A DNA stretch of 64,000 nt from Caulobacteraceae bacterium (GTDB taxonomy: Bacteria > Pseudomonadota > Alphaproteobacteria > Caulobacterales > Caulobacteraceae), in assembly GCA_947475875.1 (NCBI GenBank), contig CANJME010000016.1, forward strand, positions 17,878 to 81,877, read 5' to 3'. The notes under the pieces were generated by a model, which was not told the origin of the DNA, searched no databases, and was given only the letters and a program-made list of their open reading frames with translations. The position numbers and the translations under genes were made by a program. Positions 33,918 to 44,789 of the stretch are shown piece by piece; positions within the stretch are counted from its first letter, which is position 1; every line of letters starts with the position of its first letter.

Positions 33918-36074
33918 ATGACGTTCAGGATCTCCAAGTCGCTGAAAATCGGCGCTGTGCTCGGCGGCGGCCTCATCGCGCTCGCCGCCTTCGCCAGTTC
34001 CGGCCAGAGCGCCGTCACCAAGCTCACCCTGACGACACTGTCCTCGCGGCCGGACATGGTCAGCGCCGGCGACGCCCTGGTCGAGATCAGCGCGCCCGCC
34101 GGGGTTACGGTTGTGACCCTCACCGCCAATGGCGCGGATGTGTCCTCGGTGCTGTCGGCTGGCCCCGCGCCCAACACCTGGCGCGGCCTGGTGACCGGCC
34201 TCAACATTGGCAAGAACCAGCTTGAGGCCAGGGCCGGCGGCAAGAGCGCCAAACTAACCGTCACCGACTATCCGCTCACCGGCCCGATTTTCTCCGGACC
34301 CCACCTGACGCCCTACCAGTGCCGCACCGAACAGTCGGGTCTGGGCAAGGCGGTCGACGCCAATTGCTCGGCGGCGACCAAGACGGCCTACTACTATCGT
34401 TCCACCGACGGCTCAGCGACGTTCAAGCCCTGGCCTACGGGCGCGCGACCCACCGATATCCGCAACACCACCACCATTGACGGCAAGACCACGCCCTACA
34501 TCGTCAAGGTCGAGAGCGGCACCATCAACCGCACCATCTATCACTTCGCCATCCTGGATGACCCCGCCACGCCCGCCAAACAGGATGGCTGGAACGGCCG
34601 CCTCGGCGTCACCTTCGGCGGCGGCGCCGGCGCCAACTACAACCAGGGCGCCATGCCGGCCAACACGGTGCTTCAGGATCTCTATCTGGGGCGCGGTTTC
34701 GCCTTCATGGCCGCCAGCGAACTGGTGAACGGCCTGCACGGCAACGGGGTGCTGCAGGCCGAGGCCCTGATGATGATCAAGGAGCACTTCATCGAGCAGT
34801 ATGGCCTGCCCAAGTGGACCGTCGGCACCGGCGGCTCCGGCGGGGCGATCCAGCAGCTGGTCATCACCGAGATGTACCCCGGCCTGCTCGACGGCTTGCA
34901 GCCTTCGTTGTCATTCCCGGATTCCTCGCTGCATGTGCCGGATTGCGGCCTGTTGCAGCGCTATTTCGCCGCCAGCCCGCAACGCTGGCCCATCGACAAG
35001 CAGCAGGCGGTCATCGGCTTTTCCGCCGGCCGCGGCGCCAATGGGCAAAACTATTCGACCTGCGGGTCGTGGGACACCAGCTTCGTTCCCGTCTCTCGCT
35101 CGGTCAACAAGCGCGGCTGCGGCTTCCTGAAGGCCGACGGCACGCCCGACCTCGACACGCCTTATGACAAGGAGCGCAACCCCACCGGCCCGCGCTGTGC
35201 CCAGACCGACCTGCGCGGCGCGATCTATGGCCGCGACCCCAAGACCGGCAACGTGTGGAGCGAACTCGACAATGTGGGCATCCAATACGGCCTGGGCGCG
35301 CTCAACGACGGCAAGATCAGCGTCGATGAGTTCCTGGACCTCAACGAAAAGGTTGGCGGCTTCGACCGCGACGGCAACTATGTGCCGGGTCGCCAGACCG
35401 GCGACATGCCGGCCATCAAGGCGGTCTATAAGTCCGGCCTGGTCAATTCCGGCGGCGGGGGCTTAGGCATCGTCCCCATCGTCCATTCGCGGACCTATTC
35501 CGACAACATCGGCGACATCCACAGCCGCGAGCGCGACCTCGTTATTCGGGCCCGTCTCGACCGCGCCAACGGCGACCACGACAATCAGATCATCTGGGTC
35601 GGCGGACCCACGCCGGGCGCCGCGCCAGCGCGTGGGGGCGCCGCTCCGGCCGCTTCCGCCAATGCCAACCTCGCGGTCCTCTCACTCGACCTGATCACCA
35701 AATGGCTGGATGAGATGGCCGCCGATCCCTCGCCGCTCAACCACGCCAAGGTGGTGCGCAACAAGCCGGCCGACGCGCTCGACGCCTATTTCGTCGGCCC
35801 GACCCGGACCAACGAGGTGGCCGGGTTCGATCCGAACAGCGGCTACAACAAGGCCTTCCCGCTGCACACTGAGCCGCGTCTGGTGGCCGGCAGCCCGTGG
35901 ACGGTCGACGTGGTCAAATGCCGGCTCAAGGCGCCCAAGGCGAAGGACTACAAGGTCGCCTTCACCGCTGAGCAGGAAGCGCGCCTGAAGCGGGTCTTCT
36001 CGACCGGCGTCTGCGACTATTCCAAAAAACCGGCCGGCTACATGAAATTCGGCGGCGTCTGGCAGCGGTACTAG
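33918..36074 (+). CDS. Secreted DUF6351-type hydrolase, paralogue 2
   Basis: A 718-residue paralogue of the preceding gene with the same order: signal-like N-terminus (IGAVLGGGLIALAAFASSGQSA), TTLSSRPDMVSAGDALVEI, GPIFSGPHLTPYQCRTEQSG, the elbow GTGGSGGAIQQ, LNDGKISVDEFLDLNEKVGGFDRDGNYV and C-terminal MKFGGVWQRY. The variable linker (GPTPGAAPARGGAAPAASANAN) is shorter than in paralogue 1. An insert of about 10 residues (GRGANGQNYSTC) sits after the elbow region. Ninety-seven bases separate it from paralogue 1. Confidence 0.78.
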   Translation: MTFRISKSLKIGAVLGGGLIALAAFASSGQSAVTKLTLTTLSSRPDMVSAGDALVEISAPAGVTVVTLTANGADVSSVLSAGPAPNTWRGLVTGLNIGKNQLEARAGGKSAKLTVTDYPLTGPIFSGPHLTPYQCRTEQSGLGKAVDANCSAATKTAYYYRSTDGSATFKPWPTGARPTDIRNTTTIDGKTTPYIVKVESGTINRTIYHFAILDDPATPAKQDGWNGRLGVTFGGGAGANYNQGAMPANTVLQDLYLGRGFAFMAASELVNGLHGNGVLQAEALMMIKEHFIEQYGLPKWTVGTGGSGGAIQQLVITEMYPGLLDGLQPSLSFPDSSLHVPDCGLLQRYFAASPQRWPIDKQQAVIGFSAGRGANGQNYSTCGSWDTSFVPVSRSVNKRGCGFLKADGTPDLDTPYDKERNPTGPRCAQTDLRGAIYGRDPKTGNVWSELDNVGIQYGLGALNDGKISVDEFLDLNEKVGGFDRDGNYVPGRQTGDMPAIKAVYKSGLVNSGGGGLGIVPIVHSRTYSDNIGDIHSRERDLVIRARLDRANGDHDNQIIWVGGPTPGAAPARGGAAPAASANANLAVLSLDLITKWLDEMAADPSPLNHAKVVRNKPADALDAYFVGPTRTNEVAGFDPNSGYNKAFPLHTEPRLVAGSPWTVDVVKCRLKAPKAKDYKVAFTAEQEARLKRVFSTGVCDYSKKPAGYMKFGGVWQRY

Positions 36075-36119
36075 TTTCGAATATCATGCCGTGAGGCGCG
36101 ACCGGTTTTTGAGGGCTCC

Positions 36120-38210
36120 ATGATCAAGCGCTTTCCCATCGTGCGTCTGGTTGTGGGCCTCGCGGGCCTCATGTTTCTGACGGTCTGGGCGGGCGGCGCC
36201 CAGACGGCCGATACCCGGCTGACCCTCAGCTTGCTCTCCTCTCGGCCCGACATGGTCAGCGGGGGCGACGCCCTGGTCGAGGTCACCGCTCCGGCCGGAA
36301 CCACATCGGTGACGCTCACCGCTGGTGGCCGCGATGTCAGCGCCGCCCTTTCGGCGGGCCCCGCGCCCAACACCTGGCGGGGGCTAGTCACCGGCCTGAC
36401 GGTCGGCAAGAGCGAACTGGTCGCCCGCTCGGGATCCAAAACCGCCAAATTGACGGTCACCGACTATCCTATCACCGGCCCGATCTTCTCCGGTCCGCAC
36501 CTGACGCCCTACGAGTGCAAGACGAAGGAATCCGGCCTCGGCGATCCCCTCGACGCCGACTGTTCGGCGGCCACAAAGATCGACTATTTCTACCGCTCGA
36601 GCGGCACGCCCGCCGCCTTCAAGCCCTGGCCCGCGGGCGCGCGGCCCACCGACATCCGCAACACCACCACAATCGACGGCAAGACCGTGCCTTATATTTT
36701 CAAGGTTGAGAGCGGGACGATCAACCGCACCATCTATCGCCTCGCCATCCTCGATGATCCGGCGACCCCGGCCAAACAGGACGGCTGGAATGGCCGCCTG
36801 GCAGTCAGTTTCGGCGGCGGCGCGGGCGCGGCCTATAATCAGGGCGTCAACCAGGTCGGGGACGTCAACAGCGATCTCTACCTCTCGCGGGGCTTTGCCC
36901 ACCTGATGGCGACCGAGCTGGTCAACCAGCTGCACGCCAACGGCGTCCTTCAGGCCGAGAGCCTGATGATGCTGAAGGAGCACTTCATCGAGCAGTATGG
37001 CCCGCCGAAATGGACGGTCGGCAACGGCGGCTCGGGCGGCGCGATCCAGCAGCTGGTGATCACCCAGATGTATCCCGGCCTGCTCGATGGCCTGCAGCCC
37101 TCGGCCTCGTTTCCGGACACCACCCTGCAGCTCCCCGACTGCGGCCTGTTGCAGCGGGTGTTCAACGCCAGTCCGCAGGCCTGGAGCCCTGAAAAACAAC
37201 AGGCGGTCATCGGCTTTTCGGCCGGCACCTGCCGGTCCTGGGACGGCAGTTTCGTCGCGGCCTGGCGCTCCAACAACAAGGCGGGCTGCCAGCTGACAGA
37301 CCGGAGCCTGATCTATGACAAGGCCACCAATCCAAAAGGCGTGCGCTGCGCCCTGAAGGACATGCGGGTCAATATCCTCGGTCGAGACAAATCCGGCCAG
37401 GCGCCCAGCGAACTCGACAATGTCGGGGTGCAATACGGCCTGAACGCGCTGAACGAGGGCAAGATCAGTGTCGATGAATTCCTCGATCTGAACGAGCGGG
37501 TCGGCGGCTTCGACAGGGACGGCAATTACGTAGCCGAGCGCGAGGTCGCGGACTTGCAGGCGGTGCGGGCGCTTTACCGCAGCGGCCTGATCAACTCCGG
37601 CGGCGGGGGCCTGGCCACCGTGCCGATCATCAACTACCGCGACTACACCGACGGGGCCGGCGACATCCACAGCCGCGAGCGCGACCTCGTTATCCGCGCC
37701 CGGCTTGATCGGGCCAACGGCAATCACGACAACCAGGTCATCTGGGTCGCCAGCGGGAACAGCGCTACCGCCACGCCGCCGACGGTGGGACCGCGGCCCT
37801 CGCTGGGCAGTCAGGTGCTCGACGCCATGACCAAATGGCTTGACGCCATGGCGGCCGATCCGGCCCCGCTCACCCCCGGCAAGGTCGCGCGCCACAAACC
37901 ACCCGAGGCCGTCGACGCCTATTGGGACCGGGCCGGCGTGCGCCACAACGAGGTCGCCAGCACCGCTCCCTCGACGGGCTATAACCAGACCTATCCGCTA
38001 CACACCGATCCCCGCATCGCCGCGGGCGGCCCGTGGACGGCGGATATCTTCAAGTGCCAGCTGAAGGGCATCCGGATGACCGACTACAAGCCCGCCTTCA
38101 GCGACGCCCAGCTGTCCCGCCTGAAGCGTGTCTTCCCGGCCGGCGTCTGCGACTTCAGCAAACCCGGCGTCGGCCGCGTGCCGTTCGGCGGCGTCTGGCA
38201 GCGGTACTAG
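36120..38210 (+). CDS. Secreted DUF6351-type hydrolase, paralogue 3
   Basis: A 696-residue third tandem copy: hydrophobic start (VRLVVGLAGLMFLTVWAGGAQTA), SLLSSRPDMVSGGDALVEV, elbow GNGGSGGAIQQ (Asn for Thr at the second position), EGKISVDEFLDLNERVGGFDRDGNYV and the ending VPFGGVWQRY. The linker is short and without the Gly-Arg repeats (ASGNSATATPPTVGPRPS). It follows paralogue 2 by 45 bases and probably shares its transcript. Tandem amplification suggests dosage or substrate diversification. Confidence 0.78.
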   Translation: MIKRFPIVRLVVGLAGLMFLTVWAGGAQTADTRLTLSLLSSRPDMVSGGDALVEVTAPAGTTSVTLTAGGRDVSAALSAGPAPNTWRGLVTGLTVGKSELVARSGSKTAKLTVTDYPITGPIFSGPHLTPYECKTKESGLGDPLDADCSAATKIDYFYRSSGTPAAFKPWPAGARPTDIRNTTTIDGKTVPYIFKVESGTINRTIYRLAILDDPATPAKQDGWNGRLAVSFGGGAGAAYNQGVNQVGDVNSDLYLSRGFAHLMATELVNQLHANGVLQAESLMMLKEHFIEQYGPPKWTVGNGGSGGAIQQLVITQMYPGLLDGLQPSASFPDTTLQLPDCGLLQRVFNASPQAWSPEKQQAVIGFSAGTCRSWDGSFVAAWRSNNKAGCQLTDRSLIYDKATNPKGVRCALKDMRVNILGRDKSGQAPSELDNVGVQYGLNALNEGKISVDEFLDLNERVGGFDRDGNYVAEREVADLQAVRALYRSGLINSGGGGLATVPIINYRDYTDGAGDIHSRERDLVIRARLDRANGNHDNQVIWVASGNSATATPPTVGPRPSLGSQVLDAMTKWLDAMAADPAPLTPGKVARHKPPEAVDAYWDRAGVRHNEVASTAPSTGYNQTYPLHTDPRIAAGGPWTADIFKCQLKGIRMTDYKPAFSDAQLSRLKRVFPAGVCDFSKPGVGRVPFGGVWQRY

Positions 38211-38264
38211 CGCCCCACCTTGAGGCAGGTTCAACGGCATTGACTCTGCCACGCCTGCGTAGGA

Positions 38265-38279
38265 GAACAAAATAAGAAC
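38265..38279 (+). promoter_or_regulatory. LexA (SOS) box upstream of imuA
   Basis: GAACAAAATAAGAAC fits exactly the alphaproteobacterial LexA consensus GAAC-N7-GAAC. It ends 17 bases before the imuA start, so it would lie within or just after the promoter and repress the whole imuA-imuB-dnaE2 operon until DNA damage. Confidence 0.9.
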
Positions 38280-38296
38280 ATAGCCGTTAGGTCTTC

Positions 38297-39052
38297 ATGC
38301 CCCTCAATCCAAACATCGCGGCGCTCCGCTCCCAGATTGCAGCCGCCCATGGCGGCGGGCGCGCCCGTGCGCCTGTGCTTTCCCTGGGCGATGCAGGCAT
38401 AGACACAGCCTTCCAGCAGGGAGGCCTGCCACTGGCCTGCTGGCACGAGTTCGGCGGCGAAGGGATGGAGGTCGAGACCTGCGCCGCCCCCGCCGCTTTC
38501 GCCGCCCGCATCGCCGCCTCGCTGGCGGCCAAGGGCGAGGTGGTGTGGGTGCTGCGGCGTGACGATCTCTATGCACCAGGCCTCGCCCACCTCGGCTTTC
38601 CGGCCGAGCGGCTGATCCAGGTCTGCGCGGTGAGTGAATCCCAAGCCCTCGCCGTGCTGGAAGAAGCGCTGGCCACCCCTGGCGTCGCCGCCGCGGTGGG
38701 CGAGGTGGAGACCGTTTCCCTGATCGCGGGGCGCCGTCTGCAGCTGGCCTGCGAAAAGAGCGGCGCCGCCGGCCTCATCCTGCATCGCCGGCCCTATGGC
38801 GGGCAGCGCAAGAGCGAGCGGCCGGGCTCAGCGGCCGCTAGCCGGTGGAAAATCACTTCAGCGCCCAGTGTTCCGGCGGCGGGATCGCCCGGCCTGGGGG
38901 CTGCGCGATGGGACGTTGAACTGGTGCGCTGCCGGGGCGGGCGGCAGGGCGCGTGGACAGTCGAAGAGGCGCATCATGGCCCGCATCCTTTCCGTCTGGT
39001 CGCCCCGCTGGGCGATCGACACCTGGAAGCGCCGCTGCTCAAGGCGGGGTGA
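38297..39052 (+). CDS. imuA: ImuA, translesion mutagenesis accessory protein
   Basis: A 251-residue RecA/SulA-like protein. Recognisable parts: IAALRSQIAAAHGG, the core ACWHEFGGEGMEVETCAAPAAFAARIAA, VVWVLRRDDLYAPGLAHLGFPAERLIQVCA and the C-terminal WDVELVRCRGGRQGAWTVE. It acts with ImuB and DnaE2 in damage-induced mutagenesis. First gene after the LexA box. Its last 77 bases overlap imuB in another frame. Confidence 0.88.
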   Translation: MPLNPNIAALRSQIAAAHGGGRARAPVLSLGDAGIDTAFQQGGLPLACWHEFGGEGMEVETCAAPAAFAARIAASLAAKGEVVWVLRRDDLYAPGLAHLGFPAERLIQVCAVSESQALAVLEEALATPGVAAAVGEVETVSLIAGRRLQLACEKSGAAGLILHRRPYGGQRKSERPGSAAASRWKITSAPSVPAAGSPGLGAARWDVELVRCRGGRQGAWTVEEAHHGPHPFRLVAPLGDRHLEAPLLKAG

Positions 39053-40652
39053 CTTTCCCCTCTCCCCGCTTGCGGGGAGAGGCTGGGTGAGGGGCGTCGC
39101 GTCCGCGACGCAAAAAGATCCTGATCTCGCCACCGTAACGAAGGCGTCTTCGACGCCTGCGACGCTGCGCGCCGCGCCCTCACCCAACCCTCTCCCCGCA
39201 AGCGGGGAGAGGGAATTGATCTCCGCCCTCGTCCTCCCCGACCGCGGGGTCCGCCGCCTCTACGCCGTCAGCGCGGCGGCCTCGGACCTGGGCCTCTTTC
39301 CCGGCCAGAAGGCGGCCGACGCCGGGGCCCTGGTTCCCGAACTCACCCTCGCCGACGCCGATCCGGCAGGCGATGCCGAGGCTTTGCACGCTCTGACCCT
39401 CTGGTGCGCGCGCTTTTCCCCCGCCGTGGCGACCGATGCGCCCGGCGGCATTTTCCTCGACATCGAGGGGCTTTCGCACCTGTGGGGCGGCGAGGCCGAG
39501 CTGATGGAAGACCTTGCGGATCGCCTGACCGCGCAAGGGATCAATAGTCGCGCCGCTATTGCCGATACCGCCGGCTGCGCCTGGGCCATGGCGCATTTTG
39601 GCGAAGACCGCGCCATCGTTTCCTCGGGCGAACAACAGGAAGCCCTTGCCATCCTCCCGGTCCGGGCCTTGCGCCTCGTGGACGAAGACGCCGCCCAGCT
39701 GACCCGCCTCGGCATCACCCGCATCGGCCACCTCGCCGCCCTGCCGAGGGGCCAGGTCACCCGCAGGTTTGGCGCCGGTATCCTCATGCGGCTGGATCAG
39801 GCGATGGGCCTCGCCCCCGAAGCGCTTGCCTTCCGCCGCCCGCCGACCCCCTGGTTCGAGCGCCTGGCCCTGGTCGAGCCGGTCTCCACGCCGGAAGACA
39901 TGGCCCGCATCACCGCCGATCTCTGCGCCCTTATCTGCGCCCGGCTGGCAGGCTCGGCCCGCGCCGCCCGCCGCTTCGAAATCGCCTTCCATCGGGTGGA
40001 CGGCAAAATTCAATCCATCGACCTCGGCCTCTCTGCCCTCGGCCGCGATGTGAAAATCCTCACCCGCCTGTTCGCCCCCAAGCTCGAGGCTATCGATCCC
40101 GGCTTCGGCATCGAAGCCGCCACCATCACTGCCCGCGACGTGGAAATGCGCGGGGCATCCCAGGTCCAGCTCACCGGCGGCGAGACCGAAAACGCCCGCG
40201 TGGCCGTGGCCTGTCTGATCGACAGCCTGGCCAACCGGTTAGGGCAAGACCGCATCTGGCGCCCTAGCCCGGTCCAGAGCCACGAACCCGAACGGGCCGT
40301 CGTCAAATCGGCGCCCGGGGCCGCGCCCGGGTCGGGCTGGGACAGCGACCTGCCGCGCCCCTTGCGGCTCTTTCCCCATCCCGAACTGATCGACGTCACC
40401 GCCCCCCTGCCGGACGATCCGCCGGTGCTGTTCCGATGGCGGGGCAGGGTGCACCGCGTGCGCCTGGCCGAGGGCCCCGAGCGCATCGGCCGCGAATGGT
40501 GGCGGGGGCCGATCAGCGAAGTCTCCACCGACCAGGTCCGCGACTACTACCGCGTCGAGGACGAAACCGGCGGCAGGTTCTGGCTCTTCCGCGGCGGCCT
40601 CAACGGCGCGGGCTATTTCCCGAAATGGTGGATGCATGGGATGTTCGGGTGA
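38976..40652 (+). CDS. imuB: ImuB, Y-family polymerase-like protein, with repeat insertion
   Basis: A 558-residue ImuB. It starts [20 protein letters not shown] and later shows [48 protein letters not shown] and [25 protein letters not shown]. ImuB lacks the catalytic acidic residues of active Y-family polymerases and connects ImuA/DnaE2 to the beta clamp. Residues about 27-80 are encoded by a palindromic element (39054-39216) replacing the usual short loop after the first strand; the frame is preserved. The gene overlaps imuA by 77 bp and dnaE2 by GTGA. Confidence 0.9.
   Translation: MARILSVWSPRWAIDTWKRRCSRRGDFPLSPLAGRGWVRGVASATQKDPDLATVTKASSTPATLRAAPSPNPLPASGERELISALVLPDRGVRRLYAVSAAASDLGLFPGQKAADAGALVPELTLADADPAGDAEALHALTLWCARFSPAVATDAPGGIFLDIEGLSHLWGGEAELMEDLADRLTAQGINSRAAIADTAGCAWAMAHFGEDRAIVSSGEQQEALAILPVRALRLVDEDAAQLTRLGITRIGHLAALPRGQVTRRFGAGILMRLDQAMGLAPEALAFRRPPTPWFERLALVEPVSTPEDMARITADLCALICARLAGSARAARRFEIAFHRVDGKIQSIDLGLSALGRDVKILTRLFAPKLEAIDPGFGIEAATITARDVEMRGASQVQLTGGETENARVAVACLIDSLANRLGQDRIWRPSPVQSHEPERAVVKSAPGAAPGSGWDSDLPRPLRLFPHPELIDVTAPLPDDPPVLFRWRGRVHRVRLAEGPERIGREWWRGPISEVSTDQVRDYYRVEDETGGRFWLFRGGLNGAGYFPKWWMHGMFG
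39054..39216. repeat. Palindromic element inside imuB
   Basis: Arms CCTCTCCCCGCTTGCGGGGAGAGG...GGGTGAGGG (39057-39093) and CCCTCACCCAACCCTCTCCCCGC...GGGGAGAGGG (39177-39213) are inverted copies, each itself palindromic. The centre includes GAAGGCGTCTTCGACGCCTG, nearly identical in reverse orientation to the centre of the dnaE2 element. Open in the imuB frame. Confidence 0.88.
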
Positions 40653-43600
40653 CCTACGCCGAGCTTCACGCCACCAGCAATTTCTCGTTTCTGCGGGGGG
40701 CCAGCCATGCCTGGGAGCTGATGGCGGCGGCCGAGGCCCTGGGGATTTCCGCTCTGGGAATCTGCGACCACAATACTCTGGCCGGCGTCGTTCGTCCCTG
40801 GACGGCGGCCAGGGACCAGCGGCTGAAGGTCCGCCCTCTGACCGGCTGTCGCCTGTTGTTTGCCGATGGAACGCCGGACCTGCTGGTCTATCCGAAGGAC
40901 CGCGAAGCCTACGGGCGCCTGACCCGCCTGCTCACCGTCGGCCAGCGCCGCTCGAAAAAGGGGGAATGCGACCTCTCCTGGTGTGATTTTCTGGATCACG
41001 CCGAGGGCCAGCTGGTTCTCATCGTTGCGCCCGAAAAGCTCGACGCCGCCTTCGAGGCGGACCTTGCGCGCATCGGGGGTGAACTGGGCGCCCACGTCTG
41101 GCTTTCCGCCGCCAGAGGCTACCGCGCCCGTGACGCTGAACGCCTGCACTGGCTCAGCGAGCTTTCCCGCGGGTTTTCCACGCCCATGGTCGCGGTGGGT
41201 GACGTACTCTACCACGCCGCCGAACGCCGCCCGCTGCAGGACGTGCTGACCGCCATTCGTGAGAACCGCACCGTCCAGGATGCCGGTTTCCGCCTGGAAG
41301 CCAATGCCGAGCGGCGGCTGAAATCACCCGCCGAGATGGCCCGCCTGTTCTCCCGCTGGCCGGAAGCCATCGAACGCACGGGCGAGATCGCCGGGCTGAT
41401 CGATTTCGACCTCTCCCAGCTCAAGTACGAATACCCGGACGAGCCCGTGCCGTCCGGCAAGAGCCCCATGCAGCATCTGCGCGACCTGGTCAGCGCCGGC
41501 CTGCCCTGGCGCTATCCAGGCGGCGCGCCCGCCAAGGTCACCCGGCTGATCGAAACCGAACTCAAGCTGATCCAGGAACTCGACTACCCCAACTATTTTC
41601 TCACCGTGCACGACATCGTCCGCTGGGCGCGGGAGCAAGGGATTCTCTGCCAGGGCCGGGGATCGGCGGCCAATTCGGCGGTCTGCTATTGCCTCGGCGT
41701 CACCTCGGCTGACCCCTTCGAACACAATCTGCTGTTCGCGCGGTTCCTCTCCAAGGAACGCTCCGAGCCGCCCGATATCGACGTCGATTTCGAGCACGAG
41801 CGGCGCGAGGAGGTCATGCAGTATGTCTTCAATCGCTACGGCCGCGAAAAAGCGGCGATATGCGCCACTGTCATCCACTATCGCCCGCGCATGGCCATCC
41901 GCCAGGTTGGCAAGGCGCTGGGTCTTTCCGATGACGTCACCGCCCTTCTGGCCAAGACCGTCTGGGGTCACTGGGGAACCGAGCTGCCGGAAACCCAGGT
42001 CCGCGAGGCCGGTCTCGACCCTGAAAGCCCCGCCATCGCCCGGGCCGTCACCCTGGCCGGTGAGCTGATCGGCTTTCCCCGGCACCTCTCCCAGCACGTC
42101 GGCGGCTATGTGCTGACCAAACGCCGCCTCGACGAGACCGTGCCGATCGGCAACGCCGCCATGCCCGATCGCACCTTCATCGAGTGGGACAAGGACGACA
42201 TCGATGCGCTGGGGCTGATGAAGGTCGACATTCTGGCGCTGGGCATGCTGACCACCATCGCCCGGGCGCTGAAAATGCTGAAAGCCGCCCACGGGGTCGA
42301 TATCCCCGACCTCGCCGACATCCCCAAGGAGGATCCCGCCGTCTACGAGATGCTGTGTCACGCCGATTCCGTCGGCGTCTTCCAGGTAGAAAGCCGGGCC
42401 CAGATGTCGATGCTGCCGCGCCTGAAGCCGAGGGATTTCTACGACCTGGTCATCGAGGTGGCGATCGTCCGTCCCGGACCCATCCAGGGCGACATGGTCC
42501 ATCCGTACCTCCGCCGCCGCGAAGGCAAGGACCCGGTGCATTTCCCGGCCCCGTCGCCCGAACATGGGCCGCCGGACGAGTTGCGCGATGTGCTGGGCAA
42601 GACCCTGGGCGTGCCGCTCTTCCAGGAACAGGCCATGCGCCTGGCCATCGAAGCGGCGCTGTTCACGCCTGATGAGGCCAATGGCCTGCGCCGCGCCATG
42701 GCGACCTTCCGCAACTATGGGAACCTGTCGGACTACCGCAGCAAGTTCGTCGGCGGCATGACCGCCCGCGGCTATGATCAGGACTTCGCCGAACGCTGCT
42801 TCAAACAGATCGAGGGCTTCGGCTCCTACGGCTTTCCCGAAAGCCACGCCATCAGTTTTGCCATTCTCGTCTACGCCTCGGCCTGGCTGAAGCATTTCTG
42901 GCCCGACGTTTTCTGCGCCGCCATCCTCAACTCCCAGCCCATGGGCTTTTACCAGCCTGCCCAGCTGGTCCGTGACGCCCGCGAACACGGCGTGGAGGTC
43001 CACCCGCCAGACATGCTGCTCAGCGACTGGGACTGCACGCTGGAAGCCGACTCCTCTCCCCGCTCCGCGGGGAGAGGCAGGGTGAGGGCGCTTCGCGAAG
43101 CGGAGCAGGCGTCGCAGACGCCTTCGATCATCGCGACCGGCCCCGCGACCCCCTCACCCAACCTCTCCCCCTTGGCGGGGGAGAGGAGTCTATGCGCTGT
43201 CCGCCTTGGCCTTCGCGAAATCACCGGCTTCAGAGAGGCCGAAGCCCTGGCCATCATGGACGCCCGCTCAGCCGGGGCCACCACCCTCGAAACCATCGCC
43301 CGTACCGCCAACCTCTCCAAGCGCGGTCTCGAATTGATCGCCCAGGCCGACGCCCTGCGCGCCTTCGGCCTCGACCGCCGTGAGGGCCTGTGGGCCGTCA
43401 AGGGGCTGGCGGCTGAGACCTGCGCCGCGCCCGCGCCTTTGCACCAGACCCTCGATCTGTTCGAACCGCGCGTGAGCTTGCCCTCCATGCGCCTGCCCAA
43501 TCACGTGGCCGAGGACTACCGGACCACCGGTCTCTCGCTAAAAGCCCACCCGTGCGCCTTCTACCGCCGCGCTCTGGAGGCGGCCGGCTGCATCCCCAAT

Positions 43601-43960
43601 GCGCGGCTGAAAGACCTGAAAGACGGCGCCCGCGTTTCGGTTGCGGGCCTCGTACTCATGCGGCAAAGGCCCGGCACGGCCAAGGGCGTGGTGTTCATGA
43701 CCCTGGAGGACGAAACCGGCATCGCCAACGCCGTGATCTGGCCCGATATCTTCCAGGCCCAGCGGCGCCTGGTCATGACCACATCCTTCGTCATCATCCG
43801 CGGCCGCATGCAAAAGGAAGGCGAGGTCATCCACGTGGTCGCCGAGACCTTCACCGACCTCACCCCGCGCCTCGCCGACATGCGCGCCGAAGACGCTCCG
43901 CCGCCGAAACTGGGCCAGAGCGTGTATGAAGCGCTCATCCGCAGTCGGGATTTTCACTAG
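40649..43960 (+). CDS. dnaE2: Error-prone DNA polymerase DnaE2, with repeat insertion
   Basis: A 1103-residue C-family polymerase: PHP domain ([33 protein letters not shown]), polymerase core with the catalytic [47 protein letters not shown] and [15 protein letters not shown], and the C-terminal OB-fold ([29 protein letters not shown]). Start is GTG 40649, overlapping the imuB stop (GTGA). Residues about 801-847, between DCTLEAD and [14 protein letters not shown], are encoded by a palindromic repeat; the host frame is intact. Damage-inducible mutagenic replication is the known role. Confidence 0.95.
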   Translation: MTYAELHATSNFSFLRGASHAWELMAAAEALGISALGICDHNTLAGVVRPWTAARDQRLKVRPLTGCRLLFADGTPDLLVYPKDREAYGRLTRLLTVGQRRSKKGECDLSWCDFLDHAEGQLVLIVAPEKLDAAFEADLARIGGELGAHVWLSAARGYRARDAERLHWLSELSRGFSTPMVAVGDVLYHAAERRPLQDVLTAIRENRTVQDAGFRLEANAERRLKSPAEMARLFSRWPEAIERTGEIAGLIDFDLSQLKYEYPDEPVPSGKSPMQHLRDLVSAGLPWRYPGGAPAKVTRLIETELKLIQELDYPNYFLTVHDIVRWAREQGILCQGRGSAANSAVCYCLGVTSADPFEHNLLFARFLSKERSEPPDIDVDFEHERREEVMQYVFNRYGREKAAICATVIHYRPRMAIRQVGKALGLSDDVTALLAKTVWGHWGTELPETQVREAGLDPESPAIARAVTLAGELIGFPRHLSQHVGGYVLTKRRLDETVPIGNAAMPDRTFIEWDKDDIDALGLMKVDILALGMLTTIARALKMLKAAHGVDIPDLADIPKEDPAVYEMLCHADSVGVFQVESRAQMSMLPRLKPRDFYDLVIEVAIVRPGPIQGDMVHPYLRRREGKDPVHFPAPSPEHGPPDELRDVLGKTLGVPLFQEQAMRLAIEAALFTPDEANGLRRAMATFRNYGNLSDYRSKFVGGMTARGYDQDFAERCFKQIEGFGSYGFPESHAISFAILVYASAWLKHFWPDVFCAAILNSQPMGFYQPAQLVRDAREHGVEVHPPDMLLSDWDCTLEADSSPRSAGRGRVRALREAEQASQTPSIIATGPATPSPNLSPLAGERSLCAVRLGLREITGFREAEALAIMDARSAGATTLETIARTANLSKRGLELIAQADALRAFGLDRREGLWAVKGLAAETCAAPAPLHQTLDLFEPRVSLPSMRLPNHVAEDYRTTGLSLKAHPCAFYRRALEAAGCIPNARLKDLKDGARVSVAGLVLMRQRPGTAKGVVFMTLEDETGIANAVIWPDIFQAQRRLVMTTSFVIIRGRMQKEGEVIHVVAETFTDLTPRLADMRAEDAPPPKLGQSVYEALIRSRDFH
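43051..43189. repeat. Palindromic element inside dnaE2
   Basis: Arms CCTCTCCCCGCTCCGCGG...GGGTGAGGG (43053-43088) and CCCTCACCCAACCTCTCCCC...GGGGGAGAGG (43151-43187) are inverted. The centre GCAGGCGTCGCAGACGCCTTC is the reverse complement, with one mismatch, of the imuB element's centre, so the two insertions are related and oppositely oriented. Confidence 0.88.
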
Positions 43961-44133
43961 GCGCTCAAACATCGAGGCGGAGCCGAGCGATAGCGCAACG
44001 AAAAACAATCAACAAAAACATATAGAAGTCCGATTTTCACCCTGAATCTCTTGCGCAGACCCCCAACCCATCCAACATTTCATCCGAACCTGGGCCAGCA
44101 ATCCTGACGACGCCGGGTTTTTTGGGGACTTCC

Positions 44134-44784
44134 ATGAACCGCATCCGTTCGCTTGCCGGCGCATCAGCCGCGCTCGCCGCCGCCGCTACGCTCAGCGCCT
44201 GTGGAGTGAACACCATCCCGACCCAGGACGAGGCCGTGAAGACCTCCTGGGCCGAGGTACAGAACCAGTATCAACGCCGTTCGGACCTGATTCCGAACCT
44301 GGTTTCGACCGTCCAGGGCTACGCCAACCAGGAAGCCGGCGTGCTGACCGCCGTCACGCAGGCCCGCGCCAGCGCCACTCAGGTCAAGGTCGACGCCTCG
44401 ACCATCACCGACCCGGCTTCATTCGCCCGCTTCGAGCAGGCCCAGAACCAGCTTTCGGGAGTGCTCGGCCGGCTGATGATGATCCAGGAAAATTATCCGC
44501 AGCTGAAGTCGAACGAAAACTTCATGGCCTTGCAAAGCCAGCTCGAGGGCACGGAAAACCGCATCGCCATCTCGCGCCGCGACTACAACACCACCGCCCA
44601 GACCTACAACACCACCTTGCGCACCTTCCCGCAGGTGATCTGGGCCAAGACCCTCTACTCCAGCCAGAAGCCGGCCAACCTCTTTGCCGCCAGCAATGCG
44701 GCCCAGACCGCGCCGAGCGTCAGCTTCACCCCGCCCGCGGTGGGCGGCAAGGCGCCTGAGCCTGCTCCCGCGAAGGCCAAGTAG
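44134..44784 (+). CDS. lemA: LemA family lipoprotein
   Basis: A 216-residue LemA protein: lipobox LSAC (Cys23) after an Ala-rich leader, then the family core DEAVKTSWAEVQNQYQRRSDLIPNLVSTVQGYANQE and NENFMALQSQLEGTENRIAISRRDYNTTAQTYNTTLRTFP. Helical periplasmic protein, function unsettled. ATG 44134 with GGGGAC upstream is chosen. Heads a three-gene unit with two TPM-domain proteins. The preceding 173 bp gap shows no gene. Confidence 0.93.
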   Translation: MNRIRSLAGASAALAAAATLSACGVNTIPTQDEAVKTSWAEVQNQYQRRSDLIPNLVSTVQGYANQEAGVLTAVTQARASATQVKVDASTITDPASFARFEQAQNQLSGVLGRLMMIQENYPQLKSNENFMALQSQLEGTENRIAISRRDYNTTAQTYNTTLRTFPQVIWAKTLYSSQKPANLFAASNAAQTAPSVSFTPPAVGGKAPEPAPAKAK

Positions 44785-44789
44785 CGGCG

